Positions 44,370 through 53,585 of a stretch of DNA of 64,000 nt are shown here, one piece after another. Below the pieces are notes generated by a model that was given only the letters and a program-made list of their open reading frames with translations, searched no databases and was not told where the DNA came from. Source of the DNA: Thermoprotei archaeon (GTDB lineage Archaea; Thermoproteota; Thermoprotei; QMSL01; B3-G16); the NCBI GenBank assembly GCA_021162845.1, contig JAGGXX010000050.1:43828-107827 (forward strand), in the 5' to 3' direction. The translations under genes and the position numbers were made by a program. Positions within the stretch are counted from its first letter, which is position 1, and each line of letters opens with the position of its first letter.

Positions 44370-45748
44370 GTTGCCGGCCTCCCTATGCCCACATATCTCA
44401 GACCAGAGGAAACTACCACCTCTGGCCTGTCTATGACAGGCCTCCCCTCAAGTAAGACGGCTTCCTCGTTAGCGAGACGAGCTATGGCCCTGAAATCTAA
44501 CATGCGAAAGTCATCATGATCCGTAGCTATTATTATGCAACTCGCCCCCTTCACGGCATCCTCAAGGGTATCCGTTCCCCTTAGGCCTAGTCTCTCCAGC
44601 TCTTCAGCCGTATAGTATGGATCGTATATTACTACTTCCCGTGCCCTTCCCTTCAGGAGCTCATAGAGCCTTAAGGTCGGACTATACCTGTGCTCTTTGA
44701 CGTTGCCCCTATAGCTTAGGCCTAGTATGGCAACCTTAGCATCACTCAGCCTTCTACCGGTTCTACGCAGTGCTCGCGTTAGGAGTGAAATCGCGTGATC
44801 GGGCATGGAATCGTTCACCCTTCGCGCCTCCTTAACTAGCTTTAGTTCAATACCGTGCGAATTCGCGACGTCTAAGAGGAAATAGGGGTTCACGGGGATA
44901 CAGTGTCCTCCTACTCCTATCCCTGGTATATGGAGGTGAGCATACGGCTGTGTGTTTGCCGCCCTTATCACCTCATACACGTCTACGCCTATTCGCTCGA
45001 AGAGCTTGGCTAACTCGTTGACAAGGGCTATGTTGACGTCTCTATATACGTTCTCAGCTAGCTTAACTGCCTCAGCAGTCATTATATTGCTAACCCCAAC
45101 TATCCCCCCTTTGACGATTATCCTGAGCACACCCTCAGCCACCAGAAAGCTACGCTCATCTACTGCCCCTAGGATGCGTGGGTAATTCTGTATATCCCTC
45201 AGGGCCCTACCCGCCATCGCCCTTATCGGGCTATAGGCTAAGCCATAGTCCACGCCTGGCCTTAAGCCGCCTATCTCCTGTATCCTTCGGGCGAAAAGCC
45301 CCTCCGTAACGCCAGGACCTACCGTGCTCTCCACTATGATTAGGCTCCCTGGCTTCATCGCATTGCCCAAATCCTCAGCTGCCTTAGTCAAGGCACTATA
45401 GTCCGGTTTGCCCTCTTTAATAAGCGTTGGGACTACTACTATCACGACGTCGCTTTCCCTCAGGCCTTCAATTACATCTGAAGTAGCCCTCAGTGTGCCC
45501 CGTGACACCAATTCCTTAACTAAAGCCTTGAGCTCGGGTTCCGCTTCCAAATGGCATCTACCGCTATTAATGGCTTTCACGACGTCTTCACTTATATCTA
45601 TGCCGATGACGTGTACCCCTGCCTTAGCATAAAGACATGCAGTGGGCAGTCCCATCCATCCTAGCCCCATTACAGCAAGCTTCATCTCGCCCATCTTGAG
45701 TGCACGAATGACCTCTTCCTGGGTCCTTAGATCCATTATCCTTGTCAT
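44357..45748 (-). CDS. UDP-glucose/GDP-mannose dehydrogenase family (UDP-ManNAc dehydrogenase-like)
   Basis: The 463-residue enzyme has MGLGWMGLP (NAD-binding), IVESTVGPG, AVKLAENVYRDVNIAL, PGIGVGGHCIPVNPYFL with the catalytic cysteine, and a C-terminal substrate domain (LGLSYRGNVKEHR). It resembles WecC-type UDP-N-acetylmannosamine dehydrogenases, which make the uronic acid for glycans. ATG 45748 is eight bases after AGGTG. First gene of the operon with the MocA-like and dut genes, divergent from trmB. Confidence 0.88.
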   Translation of the reverse strand: MTRIMDLRTQEEVIRALKMGEMKLAVMGLGWMGLPTACLYAKAGVHVIGIDISEDVVKAINSGRCHLEAEPELKALVKELVSRGTLRATSDVIEGLRESDVVIVVVPTLIKEGKPDYSALTKAAEDLGNAMKPGSLIIVESTVGPGVTEGLFARRIQEIGGLRPGVDYGLAYSPIRAMAGRALRDIQNYPRILGAVDERSFLVAEGVLRIIVKGGIVGVSNIMTAEAVKLAENVYRDVNIALVNELAKLFERIGVDVYEVIRAANTQPYAHLHIPGIGVGGHCIPVNPYFLLDVANSHGIELKLVKEARRVNDSMPDHAISLLTRALRRTGRRLSDAKVAILGLSYRGNVKEHRYSPTLRLYELLKGRAREVVIYDPYYTAEELERLGLRGTDTLEDAVKGASCIIIATDHDDFRMLDFRAIARLANEEAVLLEGRPVIDRPEVVVSSGLRYVGIGRPATWIR

Positions 45749-45802
45749 TTAAATTGCACCTAGCTAGTCATATACTGGGGTTAGATAATTAATGCTTTCT
45801 AT

Positions 45803-45820
45803 ATTTAAACTAGTTTAAAT
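45803..45820. promoter_or_regulatory. 18-bp palindrome in the trmB / UDP-sugar divergent promoter
   Basis: ATTTAAACTAGTTTAAAT is a perfect palindrome in an 86-base divergent gap. It contains box-A-like TTTAAA in both halves, 15-30 bases before the TrmB start, so a bound regulator would block transcription. It is a natural TrmB operator candidate. Confidence 0.6.
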
Positions 45821-45834
45821 TTAAAGGTGGTTAA

Positions 45835-46644
45835 ATGAGAGGTGAAAGGGAGAGGATAATCAGTAAGCTGAGGGAACTCGGGTTCCCTGAATATGAGGCA
45901 CTGGCCTATGTAGCCTTAGTGGAGTTAGGCGAGGGGACCGCTGAGGAGGTAAGTAGGAAATCCGGTATACCGCTACCCAGGGTTTACAGCGTCCTCGATT
46001 CCCTAGAGAGAAAGGGGTTCGTCGAGGTATTAGGGGGCAGGCCGAAGAGGTACTCATTACAGGATCCGCGAAGGGCGATAGGGGATTATCTCGAGGAGAA
46101 GAGGAGGGAATTAGAGGAGGCTTATGAGCGCCTACGGAGGTTATGGGATGACCTCTATAGGCTAATTGAGCCTTATTACATGGCGCATAGGCTTGAGATA
46201 GAGCCGGAGGAGCTCATGATCCCCTTATCAAGCCTAGATATGGCCGAGGAGAAGACCAGGGAGTTGATAAAATCGGCTGAGGAGGAGATATCGATAATGA
46301 GCAATACGTTTTCATGGGCGGATAAAGTGCTTGATCTCCTAGGGATCGCCGTGGGGAAGGGAATACGCGTGAAGGTACTCATGAGGGTTGATGATTTAAC
46401 CATGTCAAGGGTTTCAAAGCTAAAAGCAATGGGCATCGATGTCAGAGCACATCCGCTGAGTTGGTATCCAGTTCGTTGTACCATAGTCGATTCGAGGAGG
46501 GCAGTTTTCGTCATATGGGCGAAACCGCCTATAAAAGGGGTGGGTTACATATACAGACCTCATTATACCGAGAACCCAGGTATGGTTAAGCTACTGAGCG
46601 ATGTGTTCAACCTATACTGGGAAAGGGGAGAGAAGGTATCGTGA
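45835..46644 (+). CDS. TrmB-family transcriptional regulator
   Basis: The 269-residue protein has an N-terminal winged helix (LGFPEYEALAYVALVELGEGTAEEVSRKSGIP and PRVYSVLDSLERKGFVEV) followed by a coiled linker (residues about 85-115) and the TrmB C-terminal domain with SAEEEISIMSNTF and KGIRVKVLMRV. TrmB proteins repress or activate sugar uptake genes in response to sugars. It is divergent from a UDP-sugar operon and has an 18-bp palindrome at its promoter. AGGTGG lies four bases before ATG 45835. Confidence 0.9.
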   Translation: MRGERERIISKLRELGFPEYEALAYVALVELGEGTAEEVSRKSGIPLPRVYSVLDSLERKGFVEVLGGRPKRYSLQDPRRAIGDYLEEKRRELEEAYERLRRLWDDLYRLIEPYYMAHRLEIEPEELMIPLSSLDMAEEKTRELIKSAEEEISIMSNTFSWADKVLDLLGIAVGKGIRVKVLMRVDDLTMSRVSKLKAMGIDVRAHPLSWYPVRCTIVDSRRAVFVIWAKPPIKGVGYIYRPHYTENPGMVKLLSDVFNLYWERGEKVS

Positions 46645-46703
46645 GAACCGTATTATATGCTTAAAAAGCGTTCTACCACTTAAGTTCTCTGAGGTAATCA
46701 AAG

Positions 46704-48326
46704 ATGGAATATTTAACTCCGCGCCGGATCTTGATACTCGTAGTCATAATAGCGATAGCTTCTGCGGGGATTCTAGCTAGCTTCTATAGGCCTCCTCCAC
46801 CTAAACCTCGACGTCCTAAGCCCGCTATTGGTATATTATCTATATACGGATATCTATTGAGCGACGCTGAGAAAAACCTCTACCTTAAGGCGATAACCTA
46901 CGCGATTAAGAACGAGACCATAAAAGGCGTCCTCGTGAGGATAGATTCGCCTGGAGGCTACGCTACTATAGCAGAAGACGTGTATTATGGGCTACGTGAG
47001 CTCGACTCCAAGAAACCCGTCGTAGCCCTAGTGGAGGGATTAGCTGCGTCAGGAGGCTTCTTTGTAGCCGTAGGAGCTAGATATATAATAGCAGAGCCCA
47101 CAGCTTTCGTCGGCAACATAGGTGTCATAGCGACCGCCCCTCCCCTCATAGTACCCTCAGAGAGCGCCCTAGACACAGGGCCTTACAAGTACTCAGGCTT
47201 CTCCGTAAGGGAGTTCCCATTTCTGGTACGCGATGCCCTTAACACCTTTTTAGCAGCTGTGAACGAAAGCAGGGGTACGAAGCTTAACGTTTCACTAGAT
47301 GAGCTGAGCCTGGGCAAGCTCTACTTAGGGAGCGAGGCCCTTAGATTGGGATTGATAGATGAGACGGGCTCTTACCCCTTTGCCTTAGCGAAGGTGGCAC
47401 AGCTTGCGGGCGTGAAGGAGTACTACGTCGTAGACCTATTAAGTGCTGTGGGCAATAGGTCCATCGGATTAGTAGGGCGTGAGTTATGGAATAATGGGAC
47501 TAAGCTCTCGATAAAGCTATTACGAGCTCATTCCCGTTCTCCTCTTACCCTATACTATCTATCGCCCTATTACCTGAAGGACTTCCCTAAAGGCCTCTTC
47601 GATTACCAGTACACCTTCCCAGAAGGGATGCCTTTTGAGCAGATGTACGCGATGGAGCTCCCTCCCCTCACGAACACTGTGCTGATAGACATAGCCCATG
47701 GCAATATGTTTAACCCAACGATCTTTGGCGAGTTACTAGGCCATATAGTGAAGAAAGGGGGACACATAATGCTCGTCAGGCAAGGCGTCAACCTGACGGG
47801 CCTACTATCCCGAAGGCCCAGCGCGTTGCTCATCTTCACCCCCACGATGCCCTATTCCGATCAGGAGAAGCTCGTCATAAGGAACTTCGTTCAGGAAGGT
47901 GGACGACTTGTACTAGTCTATGATACCTCAATGGCTTATGCTGAGAACATAAATTCCCTAGCAGAGGAGTTCGGGATGTACTTCTCAGATGGCTATCTCT
48001 ACGATATAAAGGATAACTACGGGATTTATCGCAATATTGTGATCCGAAACTTCGCAGATCATCCCTTGACGAGGGGCTTAACGGAGCTCGTGCTCTTCAC
48101 AGCCACTCACATATACACGAATGCCACACCGCTTGCTTTAACGGATTACGAAGCTGTGCTCTCTATGACTGAAGAAAAAGGAGAGTACGTGCCCATAGCC
48201 ATAAACGATAACGTGCTGGCCATAGCTGATTCGACATTCCTCATGGATCCCTTCTGTAAAATAGCGGATAATGGCAAGTTCCTTGAAAAAGTAACGGAGT
48301 TCTTGCTTGGGGCTAGCGCTCACTAA
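46704..48326 (+). CDS. SppA-like S49 membrane protease fused to a GATase-like domain
   Basis: The 540-residue protein has one N-terminal membrane segment (residues 8-27), then an S49 protease domain: RIDSPGG, EGLAASGGFFVA (nucleophile Ser 116), GNIGV and PYKYSGFS, with Lys 162 a plausible catalytic lysine, then LGSEALRLGLIDE. From about residue 315 to the end a second domain appears, with IDIAHGNMFNP, LLIFTPTMPYSDQEK and GGRLVLVYD, resembling GATase-like/DUF4350 modules. SppA cleaves signal peptides in membranes. The role of the extra domain is unknown; it may be extracytoplasmic. Confidence 0.82.
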   Translation: MEYLTPRRILILVVIIAIASAGILASFYRPPPPKPRRPKPAIGILSIYGYLLSDAEKNLYLKAITYAIKNETIKGVLVRIDSPGGYATIAEDVYYGLRELDSKKPVVALVEGLAASGGFFVAVGARYIIAEPTAFVGNIGVIATAPPLIVPSESALDTGPYKYSGFSVREFPFLVRDALNTFLAAVNESRGTKLNVSLDELSLGKLYLGSEALRLGLIDETGSYPFALAKVAQLAGVKEYYVVDLLSAVGNRSIGLVGRELWNNGTKLSIKLLRAHSRSPLTLYYLSPYYLKDFPKGLFDYQYTFPEGMPFEQMYAMELPPLTNTVLIDIAHGNMFNPTIFGELLGHIVKKGGHIMLVRQGVNLTGLLSRRPSALLIFTPTMPYSDQEKLVIRNFVQEGGRLVLVYDTSMAYAENINSLAEEFGMYFSDGYLYDIKDNYGIYRNIVIRNFADHPLTRGLTELVLFTATHIYTNATPLALTDYEAVLSMTEEKGEYVPIAINDNVLAIADSTFLMDPFCKIADNGKFLEKVTEFLLGASAH

Positions 48327-49464
48327 AGACACGCTTGCCTTCAGCGTAGACCTCTACTGGATAGGCCTCTAGGGAGAACGGATCCCCATTCCAGAGTACG
48401 AATGATGCCCATTTACCCGCCTCTAAGGTCCCGAGACGGTCCTGAATACCTAAGATCGTAGCGTTCCTCTTCGTTATTATCGATATAGCCTTTTCCTTAC
48501 TTACACCGAACCTCCTGAAGAACCTAAGCTGAAGGAAGAGGTTCCTCTGAAGGATCACGGGGTGATCGGTCATTAAGCCGAAGTAGGGATTTACCTTGAC
48601 CAAAGCCCCTATGTTCCTCCAGCTTTCATGCTTGAGCTCCGTCTTATATGGAAACGCATCCACTGGTCCATAGACTATGGGGATCCCTTCCTCCTTTATC
48701 CTACGAAAATCCTCCTCCCTATATATGTCACATGCATGGTCTATCACAACATCTAGATTGAACTCGCTTTTGAACCTAAATAAGACTAGTACGTCGTCCA
48801 TCTTATGGACATGAACCCTTAGTCTCTCCTTTCCCTCCACTACCGGGAAGAGGGCAGCGACTTCCGGCTCCACTTCCTCTAAGCGCTTCTTACCGTCCTT
48901 AACTAATCGCAGTTCATTTCTGGCCTTAGTGAGAATCTTACGTAAAATGGCCGTAGCACCCATACGCGTATAGGGCCTCGTTCCCTTCCACTCCGTAGTA
49001 CTCCTGGGGTTGAAACCCAAGGCGGCTTTAATGCCCGCATACTTTATGAAGGCCTTTTCCACCGTCAGGGCATAATTCCTTATGACCACTGCACGCCCAC
49101 CGATTATGTTCCCGCTCCCCGGCAATACGCATGAGTAGAGCACTCCATGCTCTACGGACTCTCTGAAGCATTTATCGTCCATGTATATGGAGTCCAGGGC
49201 ATCGGCTAATGGCATTACGGAGTCCATCCGTTCATTACTTTCACCCTCTGATGGATGCTCACCAGCTCGCCTCATCCCTATATGAGAATGCGCATCGATA
49301 AAGGCAGGGGTTATGACTTCGCCTTCAGCTATAACCTCGCACTTAGGCTTCTCAGTAGTTACCTCGATTATATTGCCGCTTTCCTCATTAAAGACTACGT
49401 AGGCCTCCTTAACGGGCGGTGCTTCATGGCCCGTGTAGACCAACCTACCCATTACGGCTAACAT
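48313..49464 (-). CDS. amidohydrolase (imidazolonepropionase-like)
   Basis: The 383-residue metal-dependent hydrolase begins with a small beta domain, then ITPAFIDAHSHIG (HxH). LRVHVHKMDDVL and VVIDHACD are consistent with later metal ligands, and the final LGTLEAGKWASFVLWNGDPF is the usual C-terminal beta-sandwich motif. This is the COG1228 group, related to imidazolonepropionase, but the substrate is unknown. It converges on the SppA gene and overlaps its 3' end by 14 bases. A later ATG (residue 5) is possible. Confidence 0.85.
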   Translation of the reverse strand: MLAVMGRLVYTGHEAPPVKEAYVVFNEESGNIIEVTTEKPKCEVIAEGEVITPAFIDAHSHIGMRRAGEHPSEGESNERMDSVMPLADALDSIYMDDKCFRESVEHGVLYSCVLPGSGNIIGGRAVVIRNYALTVEKAFIKYAGIKAALGFNPRSTTEWKGTRPYTRMGATAILRKILTKARNELRLVKDGKKRLEEVEPEVAALFPVVEGKERLRVHVHKMDDVLVLFRFKSEFNLDVVIDHACDIYREEDFRRIKEEGIPIVYGPVDAFPYKTELKHESWRNIGALVKVNPYFGLMTDHPVILQRNLFLQLRFFRRFGVSKEKAISIITKRNATILGIQDRLGTLEAGKWASFVLWNGDPFSLEAYPVEVYAEGKRVFSER

Positions 49465-49645
49465 GGATTTATGCTAGATGCTTTCCCAGTATTAAGATAA
49501 CGCTTGGACTCATAATACCCCGTTGTGTGGCTTTCCGGCCGACCTGTAAGGCCATGGGTAATGAATGATAAGTGGAAATTACACCTTAAAAGTTAATTTA
49601 AGATAGAGAACTCTTATCCCTAGAGTCTAGGCTGAGGGTTCTGAT

Positions 49646-50869
49646 ATGAAGAGCCGGGAGCGCGTGCTTGCGGCTTTGAGTCACGAAGAGCCCGACAGAG
49701 TCCCCATAGATTTAGGGGCTATGCCATCGACTGGGATAATGGCCTTGGCGTATGTCAGGCTTAAGAGGTATTTAGGCCTCAAAAGAGGTGTCGTGAGGGT
49801 TTATGATGTAGGACAACAGCTGGCCGAGCCCGAGAGGGAGATCCTGGAGCTATTCCATGTAGACGTGATAGACCTCAAAAGGACTCTAGAACCATGTGGC
49901 CCAAATGGCGGAAAGTGGAAGAAGTGGCAGCTACCAGATGGAACACCCTGTGAGATACCTGAGTGGTTCAACCCGGAGCCCGATGGAAGCGGTGGGTGGA
50001 TCGTGAGAAATGCTGAAGGGAAGATCGTAATGCGCATGCCAAGAGGTGGCTACTATTTCGACAGCGTCTATCACCCACTGGAAAGGATGAGGAGGCCAGC
50101 GGATGCTGAGGAATACGATTGGGACGCCCATAAGGTAAAGGATGAGTACATAGAAACTCTGAGGAGGAAGGCCGAGTACCTCTATAAGAACACAGACTAT
50201 GCCATAATGTTCTTCGGAGCCGGAAGCGTACACGAGTGGGGACAAAGCCTAAGGGGCTGGTCGAATTGGTTAATAGACCTGAGGCTTAGGAGGCACATCG
50301 CTGAGGCACTACTTGAGCGCATGATTGATGTCCTCATGTATAACCTAAGGAGATACGTAGAGGCGTTAAAAGACTATGTGCAGATAATAGGGTTCGGCGA
50401 TGACCTAGGAGTACAAACAGGGCCGCAGATCTCACCTGAGATCTACCGCGAGATGATCAAACCTTATCATGAGGAGCTCTTCCAATACGTCAAGAAACAC
50501 TCCAAGCTATTCGTGTTCCTCCACTCATGCGGCTCCATATACGCGCTCATCCCCGATCTAATAGATGCCGGCGTGGACGCGCTCAACCCAGTTCAGATAT
50601 CGGCTAAGGATATGGATCCTAAGAGGCTGAAGAGGGAGTTCGGAGAGCAACTCACGTTCTGGGGAGGAGGTATAGACACGCAACACGTATTGCCCTTCGC
50701 AAAGCCAAGGGAGGTAATGCGACAGGTTAGGGAGAACATATCGATATTCGCTCCCGGTGGTGGCTATGTCTTCAATCAAGTTCATAACATCCAAGCTCGA
50801 GTCCCACCGGAAAACATAGTTGCCATGTTCAGAGTAGCATATGAATATGGAACGTACCCCATTAGATGA
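49646..50869 (+). CDS. UroD/MtaA-family methyltransferase
   Basis: The 407-residue protein fits the UroD/MtaA fold of corrinoid methyltransferases. It has HEEPDRVPIDLG at the start, IIGFGDDLGVQTGPQISPEIYREMIKPYH in the middle, FLHSCGSI (zinc-type His 293/Cys 295), and FWGGGIDTQHVLPF with GGGYVFNQVHNIQ near the end. Such enzymes move methyl groups from methylated corrinoid proteins, or act on other methylated compounds. The ATG has GAGGG about eight bases upstream. With the RACo gene, it supports corrinoid methyl transfer in this organism. Confidence 0.87.
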   Translation: MKSRERVLAALSHEEPDRVPIDLGAMPSTGIMALAYVRLKRYLGLKRGVVRVYDVGQQLAEPEREILELFHVDVIDLKRTLEPCGPNGGKWKKWQLPDGTPCEIPEWFNPEPDGSGGWIVRNAEGKIVMRMPRGGYYFDSVYHPLERMRRPADAEEYDWDAHKVKDEYIETLRRKAEYLYKNTDYAIMFFGAGSVHEWGQSLRGWSNWLIDLRLRRHIAEALLERMIDVLMYNLRRYVEALKDYVQIIGFGDDLGVQTGPQISPEIYREMIKPYHEELFQYVKKHSKLFVFLHSCGSIYALIPDLIDAGVDALNPVQISAKDMDPKRLKREFGEQLTFWGGGIDTQHVLPFAKPREVMRQVRENISIFAPGGGYVFNQVHNIQARVPPENIVAMFRVAYEYGTYPIR

Positions 50870-50999
50870 GAGACTTATTAAGAATGACTCACTATTTCGT
50901 CCACTAGCTAGGAGGAGAGATGTAATGTAAGGAGCACTCCATTGTCTATTAGCTGAGTTAGGAGGAGTATATCTCATTAATCATAGAGGTTCGCGCTAT

Positions 51000-52217
51000 T
51001 CATCTAATGCCTATTGATTTATGGAGGAGGAACATAGCGAGGACTTGCGAGATAAGGGTGTAAAGGGTCGCTGGGACTATGAGCTTCACATCAAGCATGT
51101 ATCCGAGGACCAGCCCGCTTAGGAGAAAGCCTACGCCGTAAAGCGCGTAAAACACCCCATAGGCGAATCCCCTTACCCTAATAGGAGCTAGATCGGTCAC
51201 CGCCGCCCTATAGATGGACTCCTGCATGCCATAGATGAACCCGAATATCAGCGCTCCGGCTATCACGTATCCGAGCGTGCCCATGAATACTAACGGGGTC
51301 GGTAAAACGGAGAGGATGAAGGGTAAATAGAGGATCCTCCGCCCTATTTTATCATAAAGTAGGCCTGCTATCGGGGCCGATATGGCATCGACAGCCTGTA
51401 TGGCTAGGTAAAGGGTAGGTATCAGCCAAGCGCTTAGTAGCGGGGTGACCTTGTACAATATCAAGGATCCATAGGTAAGACCCATGGTGTTTAATAGCAC
51501 AGCAAGGGCGTAGAGCTTATACCCGAAAGGTAGAGTCCCCCTTGGATTATTATCCTCAACGTCCTCGTTCTTCTCGCTTATCCCTTGCGTATAGGGCTTG
51601 AGCTTCACATATGCCGTAAGCAACACCGCTAATAACAAGGCATACGGTATGCCCAAGACGCTGAGCGCTAGCTTATAGTTGTCACTGCTGAGGAAAAGGG
51701 CGGCCGTAACGATAGCTGGGCCCGCAGTAGCGCCTACTTGATCCATAAGCTCATGAAGGCCGAACGCCTTTCCCGCACCTATCCCCTTACTGACGAAGGA
51801 AAGCAAAGCATCCCGGGAAGGACTACGCAGGGCCTTGGCAAACCTTTCAACAACTATGAGGGCTACGGCTATCTGCCAATGCCCTGCTAAAGCTAGTAGG
51901 GGAACAGAGATTATGAGACCATAGCCCATGATAGTAAAGAACCAGTAGGCGCGCGTCGTATCAGCCAGATATCCGCTGATGAGTCTGAGCCCATACCCCA
52001 CGAACTCGCCTAAACCCGTTGCAAGTCCAACTATGAATGCCGTCGCCCCGAGGTGATACAGATAGGACGGTATTATCCCTCGTGCGCCCTCATATATTAT
52101 ATCGCCCAGCAGGCTCACAAGCCCGAAGAGTAGGATGCCCAAGTAGGCCAACCGTCTTAAGCTAGCATCCCTAATGTTAGTCGCCATCATCAACACCATT
52201 AACGAAATAGTGACCAA
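51000..52217 (-). CDS. major facilitator superfamily transporter
   Basis: The 405-residue protein has about twelve hydrophobic segments. The first half has LGDIIYEGARGIIPSYL and GYLADTTRAYW, typical MFS loop positions; the central basic loop is near residues 205-220. Members export drugs or move sugars or metabolites; the substrate is unknown. The start is ambiguous (several ATGs in the first 11 codons). It is convergent with the UroD-type gene. Confidence 0.85.
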   Translation of the reverse strand: MVTISLMVLMMATNIRDASLRRLAYLGILLFGLVSLLGDIIYEGARGIIPSYLYHLGATAFIVGLATGLGEFVGYGLRLISGYLADTTRAYWFFTIMGYGLIISVPLLALAGHWQIAVALIVVERFAKALRSPSRDALLSFVSKGIGAGKAFGLHELMDQVGATAGPAIVTAALFLSSDNYKLALSVLGIPYALLLAVLLTAYVKLKPYTQGISEKNEDVEDNNPRGTLPFGYKLYALAVLLNTMGLTYGSLILYKVTPLLSAWLIPTLYLAIQAVDAISAPIAGLLYDKIGRRILYLPFILSVLPTPLVFMGTLGYVIAGALIFGFIYGMQESIYRAAVTDLAPIRVRGFAYGVFYALYGVGFLLSGLVLGYMLDVKLIVPATLYTLISQVLAMFLLHKSIGIR

Positions 52218-52366
52218 TGCGTAGGATATGCCTTAATGAAGATAAGCCTTTCGTCCCCTGTCCTAGATAAGGACTGAAGAGCTCATTTGAGATTCCTCAT
52301 GCAGAGGGAAATAATTGGCGATAAAAACGTACTCGTCATTCATCCTGTTATTTCTCTTAAGTTGCC

Positions 52367-52684
52367 TTAAGAAAGGCCGAAAAGCTTCATCCTGAGCTGC
52401 TGATAAGTTCGTATCCTTTCATCTAAAGCTAAGAGGTTTGCCTGTCTAGCGCTTAGGTTTAGGGTTACTAGGAAACTCCTGATGCCTCCATTAGCAAGGG
52501 AGGCCTTTACACCCTCCTTCATGGTCACCAACTTAAGCTCAGCAAGCCTGATCACGGCCTCTCTTACGTCATCCGCTTTCGGCATCTCCTCGCCCAGTGT
52601 GGTCCGAAAGCTCGATAGCTCGGAGATTACTTCGGGAAGCCAAAGGGATTTGAACAGATAGAGGACCCTTAGGACATCTCCCAT
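52367..52684 (-). CDS. hypothetical small protein, winged-helix-like
   Basis: The 105-residue protein is mostly helical. The middle (ADDVREAVIRLAELKLVTMKEG, followed by GIRSFLVTLN) looks like a winged-helix, with a helix, turn and beta hairpin. There is no cysteine or membrane segment. It precedes the MFS gene in the same direction after a 149-base gap, so it may control that transporter, but this is inferred only from position. Confidence 0.55.
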   Translation of the reverse strand: MGDVLRVLYLFKSLWLPEVISELSSFRTTLGEEMPKADDVREAVIRLAELKLVTMKEGVKASLANGGIRSFLVTLNLSARQANLLALDERIRTYQQLRMKLFGLS

Positions 52685-52780
52685 GACTCCTTCTACGCCT
52701 TCACGGGCCGAGAGTACTTTTAAATAGCTATTCAGAAATCCTCACCTTCCAATATTATTGCCGCCTGGACCCTAATAACA

Positions 52781-53506
52781 TCAACGTTCACCGGTATTCA
52801 ATCCCTCTGACTTGAGGATCGCCTGAACTATTGAGGGAACATACGTTATCGAAGGAACGATATAGCCTACATCCCTCAGGCTTACTGATCGTTCTTGCGC
52901 GCTATCAATTAATACTGCCCTTGAGCCCGCATGAAGGGCTCCGAGGAAATCCTCATATAGGTTATCCCCGACATGAATTAGATCTCTGGGCCGAATCCTC
53001 AGCACCTCACAGACTCTAAGGAAGGCCTCTTTCCTAGGCTTAGAGCATTTTATTTCATCGGCGTATATCTGAACGTATAGGTACTCGCTGAAGCCTAGCC
53101 TCTCTAGTATTAGCCTATTATAAGCCCCGGGCCAATAGATTACGTTACCTAATACGGCTAGCTTCACGTTCATGGAGCTTAGTGTCCTCACGACATCTAG
53201 CGCCTTAGGTATAGGGAGCTTCTTGAAGTCGCCATATAGTAAGGTCCTAGCTATGGCCCTTCGAATAATCTCCTTTCGGACGCCCAAGTCCTCAGCGAGA
53301 AGACTCAAGCATTGCTCTACTACGTCATCATCGCTTATACATCCCTCTATCCTCAATTGCCTGAGCTTAGGATATATCGCTTTGACCTGCTCCTTAATGT
53401 ATGAAGGCTCCTTTTTCGCCGAACTCGCTATTTCCGTTGCTATCATCTCGAAGAACTCACTTACATCTAAGAGCGTTCCCCATACATCGAATGATACTGC
53501 TACCAT
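52781..53506 (-). CDS. HAD-superfamily hydrolase
   Basis: The 241-residue protein has the four HAD motifs: SFDVWGTLL (nucleophile Asp), AVLGNV (motif II), CSKPRKEAF (motif III lysine) and HVGDNLYEDFLGA (motif IV). A helical cap lies between motifs I and II. The first motif form FDVWGTLL is that of haloacid dehalogenase/epoxide-type relatives. The substrate is unknown. It is separate from the HAD at 880. Confidence 0.87.
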   Translation of the reverse strand: MVAVSFDVWGTLLDVSEFFEMIATEIASSAKKEPSYIKEQVKAIYPKLRQLRIEGCISDDDVVEQCLSLLAEDLGVRKEIIRRAIARTLLYGDFKKLPIPKALDVVRTLSSMNVKLAVLGNVIYWPGAYNRLILERLGFSEYLYVQIYADEIKCSKPRKEAFLRVCEVLRIRPRDLIHVGDNLYEDFLGALHAGSRAVLIDSAQERSVSLRDVGYIVPSITYVPSIVQAILKSEGLNTGER

Positions 53507-53585
53507 TACTTAGCACCGGACAGTATTGAGGCCTGAGCACCTAAATCATTATGCTACCATCCTTAAATAATATCGAAAAGTGCCA

